From Limnanthes douglasii subsp. nivea (lineage: Eukaryota; Streptophyta; Magnoliopsida; Brassicales; Limnanthaceae), in contig JAUPFV010000001.1 of NCBI GenBank assembly GCA_036936605.1, positions 77,209,910 to 77,273,909 on the forward strand: a stretch of 64,000 nt of DNA, given 5' to 3'. A program made the position numbers and the translations under genes. A model generated the notes under the pieces. The model had not been told where the DNA came from and searched no databases. It worked only from the letters and a program-made list of their open reading frames with translations. This document shows positions 9,726 through 20,868 of the stretch, piece by piece. Each line of letters opens with the position of its first letter. Position 1 is the first letter of the stretch.

Positions 9726-12545
9726 CTAATCTTTGCTATCATCTGAAACATGATAGTCTTCTTTATCGTCATCATCATTTATAAACTCATCTTTACTTTT
9801 ATTAGAGGCCCCGTTGTGATCTTCATACTCTTTCATTTCAATAATCTCAAAATTCTTGTGATCAAGAAGATGGCTAGGATAATTCAGGTTCATATTTAGT
9901 TGTAGCGGCACTCATAAAGACATTTCACCTTCTTGGAAAACTCTTATTTTGTTTTTTAAAAAAAAAATCTAATACATCTGTATCATCTTCATTAGAAAAA
10001 ATATGTGCCATGTCAATTCTATTTACATCTCTTGTTTTGCATACAATTAGTCATTCTTTATGAGATGATTTTCTTGAGACATAGTTTTAAAATTTTTACT
10101 TGTTGAGCCTGTGCAACCAAAATGATTGGATCATCTTGTGACATTCGACGTTTTCAAAATAATTCTACCAAAACATGTGTAGGGTGAACTCGCATGTTTT
10201 TCTTATCATTACTAAACTGATCACATTTTAAAATTATGTTTGATTCCATTACGCCAACATACGACACCTACCAAATTTATACTATTTGATCATAGTAATC
10301 TAACTTAGGAGTACCATCATTTTATGTCACCCCAACCATGATCCCACTATAGTTTTTCTGATGCCATCTTCTATGTTTGGTTTCGAAAATGTAAACATCG
10401 GTGTAATATTTCTCAAATTTTTGAATCTTGCAATAGGGATTTCTTGCCAACATTGATATACAATGGTCGATGGTGTGAATATTTATAGTAATTTGTACAA
10501 AAATAATTATAACCAAATGTCTCTATAAAGCATTTATGAAGCTCTGGTGCAGTAAAATTAGAACTCAATTCACAAAGTTTTAAATTGTATAATTTGCAAA
10601 GTAAACAAATAGTTATAAACCACAAAGTTATAAACAATACAGTTATGCCTCAAGTACCGTTGTAATGTAATTAATAATAAAAATTTTAAAACTCACTCTA
10701 TAATATTAGAAAGTTTGATGGTATTCTTCAATACATATATATGTATCATATTACAATATTTTTCAGAAAAGTACTCAAACTTCCTATTTCATCTTTTTTG
10801 GTTTTTCGGGATATCAAAATATGGATAAGTGTTCATCACACTTCCCCTCCATTATTATTCCTAGACAGTTATTGTTGATTAGTCTACATAATTTCATCAA
10901 AATACATCGCACAAACCAATGACACATCTTCACGGTGGTATTCTTTTGAAACAAATCCTTCAACACGTGCCTTACGATTCATCATACGTTTCAGCTTTCT
11001 AAGATACCTAACCAATTTTTTAAAAAATAAAATTCTTCTTTAATAGTGATTGATTGTGCAATTTAAAAACTATACTATGAATAACTTATGATTCAAAATT
11101 ATACATCCACCGATATTTACAAGGTCCACCAATAAGCACTTCATATGGCAAATGAATCGAAACATGTTTCGTTATATTAAAGAACAATAGAGGAAATATC
11201 TTCTCAAACTTACATAGTATTTGTGCTATATTTATCTCATGCAAAAGTACGTTTTCTACACGAAGGGTAGATGAAGAGAGGTCTAAAAAAATGATATCAA
11301 TCAACGACTACTTCCCATACAGGATTTGGTAACAAATGATGAAATTAGAACATTACAATTTTTCCATAAGCACGTCACACTCATGGCTCTTCAATCCGAC
11401 AAAACCTTATATATTTGTCCAACGTGATAGATTGCTTGTACGGCCATCAGGTAGCTTCAAATTCTCAAGTCATATATGAACTCGCTCTTGTTTGTCTTTG
11501 TTAAGTACATAATTAGCTTTGGGTTTGATCTTTCTAAACATTAGGTTATATAGCATATATATAAATTTCTCAGTGAGCATAATAATTCCATATATTCCCT
11601 ATATTTTGCATTGCTCATGATCTTTGATTTAACATCCACAGTAATAAACAACATGTTCTTCAAATTATTTATTTTGATATGTCTGAAGTGAAAATTATGC
11701 CTAATCCAATTGTCTTTCCAATAATTTAGCTTCCAAAAAATACATTTCTTTGACCAATAATGGCTTGTATCATATTCGGATGACTTACGCTTAGGATTTG
11801 ATTCACCAATTGATGTCGAGGACTTGCCTATAAAATATAATCTAGTGTTTCAACTTCTGTAAGTTGCTCATGTAGAACAACATGATCCACCACTTTACCT
11901 TTTATTAATGCAACTCAATTTTTTCTATCCAAATGGTTCCTTGGTAGAAACTTCTGCTAACAATCAAACCAACATACTTTCTTACCTCTGAGAAGGTAAT
12001 GTTTATCTGTTTCATTCAAACAATATATAAGGCAACTTCTATGAAAACATTACCCTCATAACATGCAATAAGCGTGAAAATCACTGATTGTCCATATTAG
12101 CGATACTCAGATTATAAAATTATTTTTATTGTCAAAATCATACAGCACGATACCATCACCCCATATATAATTTAGCTAATCTATGTAAGGATGTATAAAC
12201 ACATGAAGATCTATATCCAGACTTTGAGGAATATCTATATATGGCATACATAAATCCGGTGGAAAATTATAAACGCATTACCAAATAGTTTGAATTCATC
12301 TGTACATAATTCTATTTTCATATTGCATGGTATTGATGTAAACTCTATATATAAAGTATCAAAATGCTTTTACGCATCACAATGCCTTGGTGTGTCATAA
12401 AAGTGTCAACAGATGGATTACGGTGGTGCCAAGTAATATGCATAGTCATTTTTCCGACATGTAAAAAAAATTTAACCGAGGGCCTATGTGAATATAACTT
12501 AGAACCTTGTGAGCCACACCTTTTTGTAATGCGACTTATCATTGT
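9726..12545 (-). pseudogene. CACTA transposase remnant (Tnp2, DUF4218, DUF4216-like)
   Basis: Reading the minus strand from 12545 downward: a part with MTMHITWH (about 12440) that fits the region before the Tnp2 core; a segment like the family LWxxGVxTYDA...WTINDFPAY block (12060-12170); KFLPRNHLDRKN (about 11930); YWKDNWIRHN (about 11710) matching the Tnp2 LPYWKxLxLRHN motif; LPDGRTSNLSR then GLKSHECDVLM (11360-11450), a hallmark of the Tnp2/DUF4218 boundary; then GGPCKYRWMY (11090-11130) and KARVEGFVSKEYH (about 10960) of DUF4218. A DUF4216-like piece (DDPIILVAQAQQV near 10115) and an acidic Asp/Glu tail end at 9726. Many stops and frame changes. It would act in the nucleus on CACTA ends, but this copy is dead. 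Confidence 0.85.
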
Positions 12546-12549
12546 GTGA

Positions 12550-15275
12550 GCAAGGTGATGATCAAGAGGACACCAAGGTAGTGGACAAGAATTGTACCAA
12601 CTTCAAAGCCTAGAAGTGAGGAGATATTGTGACTAGTATCCATAACACCCAAGAGAAAAAAATTGTTTTTCCGAGGGTTGACATTAGGGCCGAAGAGAAT
12701 AAAGGCTTCCAAAATACCCTCTTTTATTAAGAATAAAAATTTAATGGCAAGATGATTGAAAATGATAAGGTCATTTGCAAAATAGAGGTTTATGATTTTG
12801 AGCTTGTGATATTTCTAATGGAAATTTAATATGGGGTCTAATATTTTCTCTTTTAAGATACTAGAGAGTACCTATATTCCTAGAACAAAGAGAAATGGAG
12901 ACAATGGGTCTCCTTGTCAGAGGCCTCTTTTGCCTTCAAAAGTGTTAAACGAATTTTTCATTGATGGTGAGGATATTAATCGCCTGAGGGTAGGCTGGTA
13001 ATTTCAGTTGGTGTTTTATGGTGGTATGTGGGTGTTTAAGTGGTGGTATTTGGATGTTTTAAATGTTTAGAGAGTAGAGAGATAATTAAGCAGCTTGGTA
13101 GCAGTTAATTTTCATTACCCATAGTTAATGCAGGTGGTTGGGTATTTATAGTGTGATGTTTGGGACCTTATGGGCTTTCGGGTCATGTTTAAAGGACCCG
13201 GGTCATGTTCAAAGACCCATGAGCTCTAAGTAGGAGAGCAAGTAGCTTAGTCAAGAAGTGTTTAGGTTTTTTAGTACTTTTGTCATAGTTTGAACTGTCC
13301 TATGGTCATTGTGTTCAAAGTGATCTGTCTGGTCCATGTGACCTGTCCGATCTGTCCGGTCCGGAGGCTTTGGACTGATCTGTCCCTGTCCGGGGAGCAT
13401 GCTGAATTCGGACTCATCAATTGATATCTACAAAATAAGAGGAGGTTAATATACATTTGTTGATAGATGTTATTATGAAGGATGGAAAGCCCATAAAGAC
13501 CAACACATCTGGATATGACACTAGTGAACGTTGTTGAAAGGCATGTGGATATTTTCTGTTAGTATTGTATACACCGAGGGGCTCCTGGATATGAGTATAT
13601 TTTTTAGATACATTCTAGGGATAATGGTTAATTATGAGAAATGTTCAAGGGACGATAGGCTGTTTGTGATCCTATTATGTAAGATTTTTGAAATAACTTT
13701 GTAGATTATATTGCAACATGAAATTTTCTTTAAATCATAGTGGGATTAAAGGTTTTCGGTTTTGGGTATAAGGGTTATTTAGGTTTTATTCTAATTGGGG
13801 TCCATAGAATATTCTGTGAAGAATTGTCGTGTAATCTTTCATATGTCATTGCCCGTGATAGTCCAATATAATTTGGAGAAACTTAATCTGAATGCGTCAG
13901 GTCTTAAGGGTTTGTTACTATCAATACTAAAAAGAGATTTTTTTGTCTCGTCGTTAGTAATTGGATAAATCATGTTGGCCTTATCATAATGATTGACCTT
14001 GGTAGTGTTAAGGGAGTTGATATATAAACCTTTGTAACTATAAGGGAATTTCTATTTGAGAATGTTGGTGAAATGGTTAACAAAGATATTATCTACCTCT
14101 TTAGGGACGTACCTTGATTACCGAGTAGGTCATTAATATAAATGATTTTATTATGGATAATACGAGATTTAAACATTTATGAAAAAAATTAGAAGTAAGT
14201 TTTGACCATGTCTCGTAGGATTTATGTATAAAGAATGATTCTTCAACGCGACCGAAAAAAGTTAAAGTTTTTGAAGCGTTAATAGTGACCTTGATTGCAT
14301 ACGGGTTTAAAGGATCAGTAGCCAAATCACTTTGTGCTTGAGATATAAGGCTTTGGAGGTTCTTTCACTAATATTGTTGAATTATATTTTTTTATGTAGC
14401 AAAAATGGTCGGTTGGAGACCCCTATCATTTCTAGGCATAATGGAAATTATGGTACCCTCCAGTGAGAGGTTCCAGCTATTGGTAATTATGGACTTACAT
14501 TATCTATGTTATTGCCACATATGTATGCTATTGCCACATGTAAAGAAACTGAAGGGTTTTTATATGCATATCTAGAGGTAGTGAGATGGAGGGTGATGAA
14601 CGTACGGTCAAACGTTTTAGGAAAGTGGGCAAAGGATACAAGGAAATAAAAGTCCTATAAGTTGCTAACAAGGACATGATGGATTTTGAAGGAGATATGC
14701 TTATTGTTGGACCAGAAGAATTGAAATTCGACGATTCTTAGGTCTCACAATCGTAACAACAATGATTGAAGTCACTGATTAAATAAATTCAGAGGTTCAA
14801 GCTGTCAGTTTGGTAATCTAGCTTACAAATCTCGTTAACTTTTCAAAACACGACCCATAATATGGTAGAATGAAAGTTTTAGACGAAAGTAGCATATTTG
14901 GAGTGAGGAATACGATGTGAGGCCTCGTTGAAGTCGTAAATTGCAGAAAGGAGAACCTAATACTAGAGACGATATGTGTTATGCTACAATCTAAAATTTA
15001 AGGAGAAGTTCTTTCAAGACCTAACTTAAACACACTTCAGTTCTAAGCTATCATGATTCTACCATAAGGGTGTGCATCATGCTTAGTTTTAAATCTAAAT
15101 GCGGCAGCATGGTTCTCATTGTATTTTAAACTTTATTTTCACATACTATTATTTTAATAAAATAAATAAGAGTGAGGTAGTTATTAAAGACGAATTTGGT
15201 GACGTATTTATGACAAATAATGTCAGTAAGACCTTGAACGTTCTAAGATTCAATATTAAGGAAAAATAATTACTT
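12550..15275 (-). pseudogene. LINE ORF2 remnant: endonuclease and reverse transcriptase
   Basis: Plant LINE ORF2 encodes an apurinic-type endonuclease, reverse transcriptase and often RNase H for target-primed insertion. From 15275 downward on the minus strand: an endonuclease start resembling W-N-V-x-G-L-N (about 15250), the spacer before RT including NISERTSKAL (about 14360), then ATDPLNPY and EESFFIHKSYETW and NFFHK (14325-14150). The RT core follows: VISKIL (13700) and G-F-P near 13480, then after the insertion GDPLSPFLFVLG (12900), Y-F-A-N-D-L-I-I-F (12785) and a YLGVLL motif (12560). The catalytic box reads A-N-D where F-A-D-D is usual. Numerous stops and frameshifts. RNase H is absent. 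Confidence 0.75.
12981..13420 (+). mobile_element. 0.43-kb insertion in LINE RT, solo-LTR-like
   Basis: The RT reading on the minus strand breaks off at about 13421 and resumes at about 12980, and the DNA between is GC-richer and unlike the LINE. Read on the plus strand it starts TGAGGGTAGG (12985) and ends GGACTCATCA (13419), the TG...CA pattern of LTR ends. It has a TATTTATAG motif (about 13144) and internal near-repeats of GGGTCATGTT and of CTGTCCGG type. No coding potential. A clean target duplication is not visible; GATATTAAT on the left and ATTGATATC on the right are the only echoes. A solo LTR is the favoured but unproven reading. Confidence 0.45.
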
Positions 15276-15589
15276 ATGTCTAGTGATCAGGAATTATGTT
15301 GTCCTCAATCATAAGAGTACCATTCATTCGAGAAGAAGTACTATGGGATCGAGAAATATAAGAGGTAACTTCCACAATTGTGGGGCTAGGATCTGGAGTT
15401 ATAGAAACATAATGTACGTGCACTTAATTGAGTATGCTAAGCTGAAAGTTTCCCTTCTCATCAAGTGCCTCAGCTAGCTAATATAAGTTTGGTCTCCTTA
15501 TCCCGATAGAGTGTATGCATTGCTGGAAGAGAATGGTTTAACAACCATGGGGAAAACAAAAGCGAGATTTTTCTCAGGACGATGGGTTT
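15276..15589 (-). pseudogene. LINE ORF1 C-terminal piece
   Basis: Between the ORF2 start and the copia target duplication. On the minus strand this continues the proline/serine-rich C-terminal part of ORF1 that starts at 20869 on the far side of the copia element. No conserved domain is expected here and stops occur. The assignment rests on position: it lies between a recognised zinc-knuckle region and a recognised endonuclease start. Confidence 0.5.
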
Positions 15590-15594
15590 CGCTG

Positions 15595-16018
15595 TGTCAA
15601 GCACTCACCACCGGCGAAAGCCACCGTGAACGGTGACTGCCTTGAGGAACAAGAGGCAACAATGCACGACACTGAACAAGAAGTCTGTCCTAGGGTTAAG
15701 GCCATGGGCTTGTGTATCGGGTCGAAGCATCAGACCTTGGACCCTGATCTGCTGGACTCTAAGGGTGTTACTAAAGCCCAACAAGACTCAACCTAGAAGT
15801 CCCATGTGCTATCTCTATGACCAAACACCTACTCTCATCCTACCTTTGTATTCAAACACCCAATATAAATCATGAACTGAATTGTAACAAACTAAGGAAT
15901 ATTCTGTAAGTTTGTTACATCACAAATATGTACTTAAATAGCAATCTCTACAATGAATCAAAGTAGTGAAAAATCCTTTACAAAAATATACTCTATCACT
16001 CACTCTCTAATTTCTACT
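15595..16018 (+). repeat. 5' LTR of copia element
   Basis: 424 bp starting TGTCAAGCACTCACC and ending TTTCTACT, directly followed by the primer site. The 3' terminal pair is CT rather than CA. It contains an ACCCAATATAAATCATG segment (about 15859) that may serve as TATA box. LTRs hold promoter and polyadenylation signals. Confidence 0.93.
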
Positions 16019-16031
16019 TGGTATCAGAGCC
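16019..16031 (+). promoter_or_regulatory. primer binding site, initiator tRNA-Met type
   Basis: TGGTATCAGAGCC starts at the first base after the LTR. It is the complement of the 3' end of plant initiator tRNA-Met, the usual primer for minus-strand cDNA synthesis in copia elements. Confidence 0.95.
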
Positions 16032-16046
16032 ATTCTGATCCATTGA

Positions 16047-17033
16047 ATGGCTAACTCTGATGAATCTCCATCACTGTCCTCATACTCCATATGCTCCATT
16101 CTTCCCAACAACTCCTCTGTTGCTCCAAGGAGTCTCCAGCTGCATTCAATAAATAATGCAAATAACATTAGACTCGACGGAAGTAATTATCTTCTTTGGA
16201 GAACAGTTGTGTTACCCATGATCAAAGGTAACAAGCTTGGTGGCTATATCTTAGGGGAGAAGGTCTGTCCTCCAAAACTCTCTACTGATAATAAAGGCAA
16301 CATATTTGAGAATCCAGACTATGAAGAGTGGATCTCAAAGGACCAACTGCTGCTTGGTTGGTTGTATTCCACTATGAGCCCTGAGATAGCAGCTCAATTA
16401 ATGGAAGAAGAGACCTCCAAAGGTCTTTGAGAAGCAGCAGGAAAATTGTCTGGCTCTCAGACAAGAGCCAGAGTCACTTACTTCAAAGCAGAGTTCCAGA
16501 AAACGCGTAAAGGGACTACTACTATGTCTGACTATTTGAACAGAATGAAAATGATATTTGACAATCTAATACTTGCAGGGTGTCTTACCTCCATGGATGA
16601 TCTGATTACTCAGGTCCTTTCAGGTCTTGATGGTGACTACACACCAATAGTAGTCAGCCTGGCTAACAAAGATAGTCTCTCTTGGCTTGATCTGCAGACA
16701 AGTCTTCTAACCTTTGAAAGCAGGTTAGAACAACTCAATGACCTGCAAAATACAATGTCTACAGTTAGTATGTCAAGTGCTAATTATGCTCAAATAAATG
16801 ATACAAAGCAACAAACCAACAATGCCAATCCAAGAGGCTACTTTGGACAAAACAGAAACTTCAATAGAAACTATAGAGGAAGGTTTAACTCTAACTACAG
16901 AGGTTGAGGCAGCTCTTACAGAGGCAGAGGTGGAAGGTTTTCTCAAAACAAACCAACCTGCCAAATTTGTAGCAGATATGGTCACTCTCCTGTTGTTTGC
17001 TACTATAGAGATGACCCTTCAGTTATGGGGTCA
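16047..17033 (+). pseudogene. copia gag region, two in-frame stops
   Basis: The start ATG at 16047 is 15 bases after the primer site. The gag core (residues about 30-200) contains LDGSNYLLWRTVVLPMIKG and KDQLLLGWLYSTM. A Tyr/Arg/Gly/Asn-rich stretch (16840-16930) precedes an intact CX2CX4HX4C knuckle, C-Q-I-C-S-R-Y-G-H-S-P-V-V-C, at about 16960-17002. Premature stops: TGA at 16428-16430, where the neighbouring element has TGG (Trp), and TGA at 16905-16907 in the Arg-rich stretch, explained by CGA to TGA. No frameshift. Gag would assemble cytoplasmic virus-like particles. Confidence 0.9.
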
Positions 17034-20000
17034 ACCTCTTCAGAACACCCTAAATCAGAAGGTGATCACAGTGCTTTGCTTGCAGCACAAGATACAGCAT
17101 CAGATGGAGTATGGTATGCTGACAGTGGAGCCAGCCACCATGTTACAGGTAGTACCAATCAGCTGACTCAGAAACATGACTACACAGGTACTAAACATGT
17201 CTTAGTTGGTAGTGGTGAGAGACTTCCAATCTCTCACATAGGTGAAACTTCTCTTTTATCACTACATAAACAGCCTATTATTCTCAAATCTATACTTCAT
17301 GTTCCCAAAATCAACAAAAATCTTATGTCTATTTCTCAACTCACCAGCTATAATCATGTTTTTGTTGAATTTCACAAAACATTTTGTCTTGTGAAGGACA
17401 AGTTAACAGGGACAATGTTGCTCAAAGGGAGATGTGAAGATGGATTATACAAGATGGATACTCCTTCTAGAAATCTACCTACCAATCCAGTCAGTTTCAA
17501 TACTCAAGTCTGTGTGTCTAAGAGCTCTTTATGTTCCGCTAGGGTGTGTCCTTCTAAGGTCTCTAAAGATGGATGACATAAGAAGCTTGGCCATCCATCT
17601 CAGTCTGTTTTAACTAGTGTTCTTAAGTCATGTAACCTTCAAACTATTTCAAGTAATGAGAACAGTTTCTGTGAGGCTTGTCAGCATGGCAAGTCTCACA
17701 CTCTTTCTTACCCTCTATCTACTTCTCATGCTAGCAATATGTTAGATCTTATTCATACTGATGTTTGGGGGCCTTCCCCTGTCCTATCTACTGAAGGGTT
17801 TAGGTTCCATGTTCTTTTCCTTGATGATTTCTCTAGATACTCTTGGGTCTACCCTATCAAAACTAAAGGACAGGTTATTGAAGTGTTTAAAACTTTTAAA
17901 GATCTTGTTGAAAATCAATTTTAGCGAAAGATTAAAACAATTCAAAGTGATTGGGGGGGAGAGTTTAGACCTCTAGCTACCTTGGCTAAAGAAAGTGGCA
18001 TCCTACTACGAAGGTCCTGCCCTTACACATCAGGTCAAAATGGAAGAGCTGAGCGTAAACACGGGCATCTTGTGGAGACTGGATTGACCCTACTTGCTCA
18101 GTCTAAACTACCTTACAAATTCTGGGTTGAAGCCTTTGACACAAGTATATATCTCATTAACAGATTACACACCCCCACTCTTAACAATATCTCACCATTT
18201 GAAGCCCTATTTCATAAAAAACCCAACTACCTAGTCCTCAAAACTTTTGGGTGTGCCTGTTTCCCTTGTCTCAGACCTTACCAAACTCACAAATTCCAGT
18301 TTCATTCCCTTAAGTGTGTCTTTCTAGGCTACAGTCACAATCACAAAGGGTATAAGTGTTTAGGTCCTACAGGGAGAGTCTACTTGTCTAGAAATGTGGT
18401 GTTCAATGAGACTGACTTTCCTTTTATTTCAGGGTTTCTTCAACAACCCCAAAGCAGTCAATCTTCTTATCAGTCTGTCAATCTCTGGCTCCCTTCTATG
18501 TCTAGTCCTCTGGTTTCTGAAAGATTAACCACTTGTACTAACCCCATATCTGATCTCTCCATTGAGCCACATACTTCTCAGCCTGTCCCACAGGCAGAAC
18601 ATCAGACCACTCCCTCACACTCTCTACCTAACCCACTATCTAAGACTTATACAGACACTACCTCACATTCACTCCCAGACTTAGATACTGCCACTAATCC
18701 ATAACAACACAATGATTCTCATACTAGTCCCACACCTGCACTTATCATTGACTTACCCTTACCCACTCCAAACCACTCTATCCCTTCTTTACAGCCTAAA
18801 AACACACATATCATGCAGACAAGACACAAAAGTGGCATTCATAAAACCAAACTACCCTATATTGGAACCCTTACTACTACCAACAGGGACATGTTTACAC
18901 CATCTAGTTTTTCTAAGGTTGCAGGGAATCCTAACTGGGTGGCTGCTATGAATGCTGAATACAATGCTCTAATGGCTAATAACACTTGGTCCTTAGTTCC
19001 TTTACCACCCTAATCTACTGCGGTTGGCTGCAAATGGGTCTACAAAGTCAAATATGTTATGGATGGGTCTGTTCAACGTTACAAAGCCAGGCTAGTAGCC
19101 AAAGACTTCCATCAAACTCCTAGTGTTGATTTCTATGACACTTTCAGCCCTGTTGTAAAGGCTTCTACGGTCAGGCTTATCCTCACTATTGTTGTATCAA
19201 AGAATTGGCCAGTCAGGTAGCTTGATATCAACAATGCCTTCCTAAATGGGGAGTTACAAGACATTGTTTATATGCAACAGCCTCAGGGTTTTGAAGATGT
19301 TAGTCAACCTACCTATGCGGGCAAATTACACAAGGCTCTCTATGGCCTGAAGCAAGCACCTAGGGCCTGGTTTTCTAAATTACGTGATACTATTACTCTT
19401 TGGGGGTTCAAGAATTCGAGAGCTGACTGTTCTCTCTTCTATTTGGTTACCAAAACTACCATCTTACTCATCCTGGTTTATGTGGATGACATTCTGGTCA
19501 CAAGCAATGATGCAACATGTCTCACTCAGTTCACTCACAACCTTAATGCAAAGTTCTCTCTCAAAGATATGGGAACACTCTCTCTATTCTTAGGAATAGA
19601 GGTTCATCGTGATACTTCAGGTATATATCTTACTCAGCATAATTATGTTGAAAACTTACTTGTCAATCGGGGTGCTGCTCTATCCAAGCCCTGTCCCACT
19701 CCTCTTGCTCCTGGCACAGCTCTATCAGCCACTACTGGATTTCTACTTCCTTCACCTACACAATATCGGAGTTTGTTAGGAGCCTTGCAGTATCTAACAC
19801 ACACTAGACCCAATATTGCCTATGCCGTTAATCGACTTAGTCAATACCAGCAGTCTCCTACAACTACTGATTGGCAATGTCTCAAGAGAATTCTACGTTA
19901 CTTATCTGGGTCACGTTGGCTGGGACTGCATATCAAGCCCTGCTTCCATCTTCAACTAAATGGATACTCTGATGTTGACTGGGCTTCCTCCATCGATGAT

Positions 20001-20552
20001 CGACGCATCACTGGGGCATATTGTGTCTTCCTTGGCGAGACATTGATCTCCTGGTCCTCCAAGAAGCAGAATATCGTCTCTCGATCGTCCACCGAGTCTG
20101 AGTACAAGGCTCTTGCCAATCTGTCTGCCGAATTGATTTGGATTCGCTCGTTGCTCACTGAACTTCGAATCCCCCTCATACCTCCTTCTGTCATGTGGTG
20201 CGATAACCTGGGGGCAAGTGCAATGGCTTCGAACCCCGTCTTCCATGCTCGCACCAAGCATATAGAGTTTGACGTGTATTTCATTCGAGATCAGGTTCTT
20301 GAAGGGGCTGTTCAGATTCGCTATGTCCCCACTCAAGACCAGATAGCAGATTCCCTTACCAAAGCTCTACCTTCGTCTCAATTTGCTTATCTACGTGACA
20401 AACTCGGGCTCCTAGAGTCACCGCTCTGTTTGAGGGGGGATGTCAAGCACTCACCGCCGGAGAAAGCCACTGTGGACGGTGACTGCCTTGAGGAACAAGA
20501 GGCAACAATGCATGACACTGAACAAGAAGTCTGTCCTAGGTTAAGGCCATAG
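17034..20552 (+). pseudogene. copia pol: protease, integrase, RT, RNase H; one frame, five stops
   Basis: Same frame as gag. Protease D-S-G in VWYADSGASHHVTG (about 17110-17150). Integrase zinc part (HKKLGHPS near 17577, FCEACQHGKSH near 17670) and D-D-E sites all present: HTDVWGP (17754), QSDWGGEF (17945), NGRAERKH (18040). RT box Y-V-D-D at about 19480. RNase H DVDWASSIDDRR (19973), SSTESEYKAL (20086) and WCDNLGA (20195). Premature stops at 17574 (TGA), 17922 (TAG), 18702 (TAA), 19011 (TAA) and 19218 (TAG), each one C-to-T or G-to-A change from a plausible sense codon. The frame runs past the polypurine tract into the 3' LTR and ends at 20550-20552. Confidence 0.92.
20429..20440 (+). promoter_or_regulatory. 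polypurine tract of copia element
   Basis: TTTGAGGGGGGA lies immediately before the 3' LTR. This RNase H-resistant purine run primes plus-strand cDNA. The other complete element has an equivalent G-run in the same place. Confidence 0.9.
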
Positions 20553-20863
20553 GCCTGTGTATCGGGTCGAAGCATCAGACCTTGGACCCTGATCTGGCGG
20601 ACTCTAAGGGTGTTACTAAAGCCCAACAAGACTCAACCTAGAAGACCCATGTGCTATCTCTATTACCAAACACCTACTCTCATCCTACCCTTGTATCCAA
20701 ACACCCAATATAAATCATGAACTGAATTGTAACAAACTAAGGAATATTTTGTAAGTTTGTTACATCACAAATATGTACTTAAATAGCAATCTCTACAATG
20801 AATCAAAGTAGTGAAAAATCCTTTACAAAAATCTACTCTATCACTCACTCTCTAATTTCTACT
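20441..20863 (+). repeat. 3' LTR of copia element
   Basis: 423-bp copy of the 5' LTR, from TGTCAAGCACTCACC to TTTCTACT, followed by the target duplication CGCTG. Differences from the 5' LTR are mostly single substitutions, plus one missing G. Confidence 0.93.
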
Positions 20864-20868
20864 CGCTG

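Larger units (their letters stand above)
5459..12545 (-). mobile_element. CACTA (En/Spm-type) DNA transposon remnant
   Basis: The minus-strand protein at 9726-12545 is a decayed Tnp2-type transposase with DUF4218 and DUF4216-like parts, the usual CACTA layout. The end at 5459 starts T-A-C-T-A where CACTA is expected and continues into an ATGACGGATT motif common just inside CACTA termini. It is followed by a GTTGCAA-rich subterminal zone. Orientation fits, with the transposase reading toward that end. The other terminus is not seen: at about 12545 the sequence passes directly into a LINE. A hAT fragment (6390-7975) and a MULE/MITE-like element (8366-9232) sit inside, so the element was host to later insertions. 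The outer limits are inference. Confidence 0.65.
15590..20868 (+). mobile_element. full-length Ty1/copia element with LTRs and 5-bp target duplication
   Basis: Target duplication CGCTG at 15590-15594 and 20864-20868. 5' LTR 15595-16018, primer site directly after it, gag-pol in one frame from 16047, polypurine tract 20429-20440, 3' LTR 20441-20863. By eye the LTRs differ at roughly 15-20 of about 424 positions plus one indel, so the insertion is not recent. It sits in minus-strand LINE ORF1. All seven premature stops lie in an otherwise continuous frame. Its coding sequence is close to that of the 22146-27590 element, but the LTRs are unrelated. Confidence 0.95.

Noticed and set aside
14101..14325. 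Minus-strand 74-codon stretch as an independent gene
   Set aside because: It aligns with the spacer between endonuclease and RT of LINE ORF2.
19952..20336. Minus-strand open stretches within copia RNase H
   Set aside because: Antisense shadows of the well-supported plus-strand RNase H coding region; no recognisable domain.
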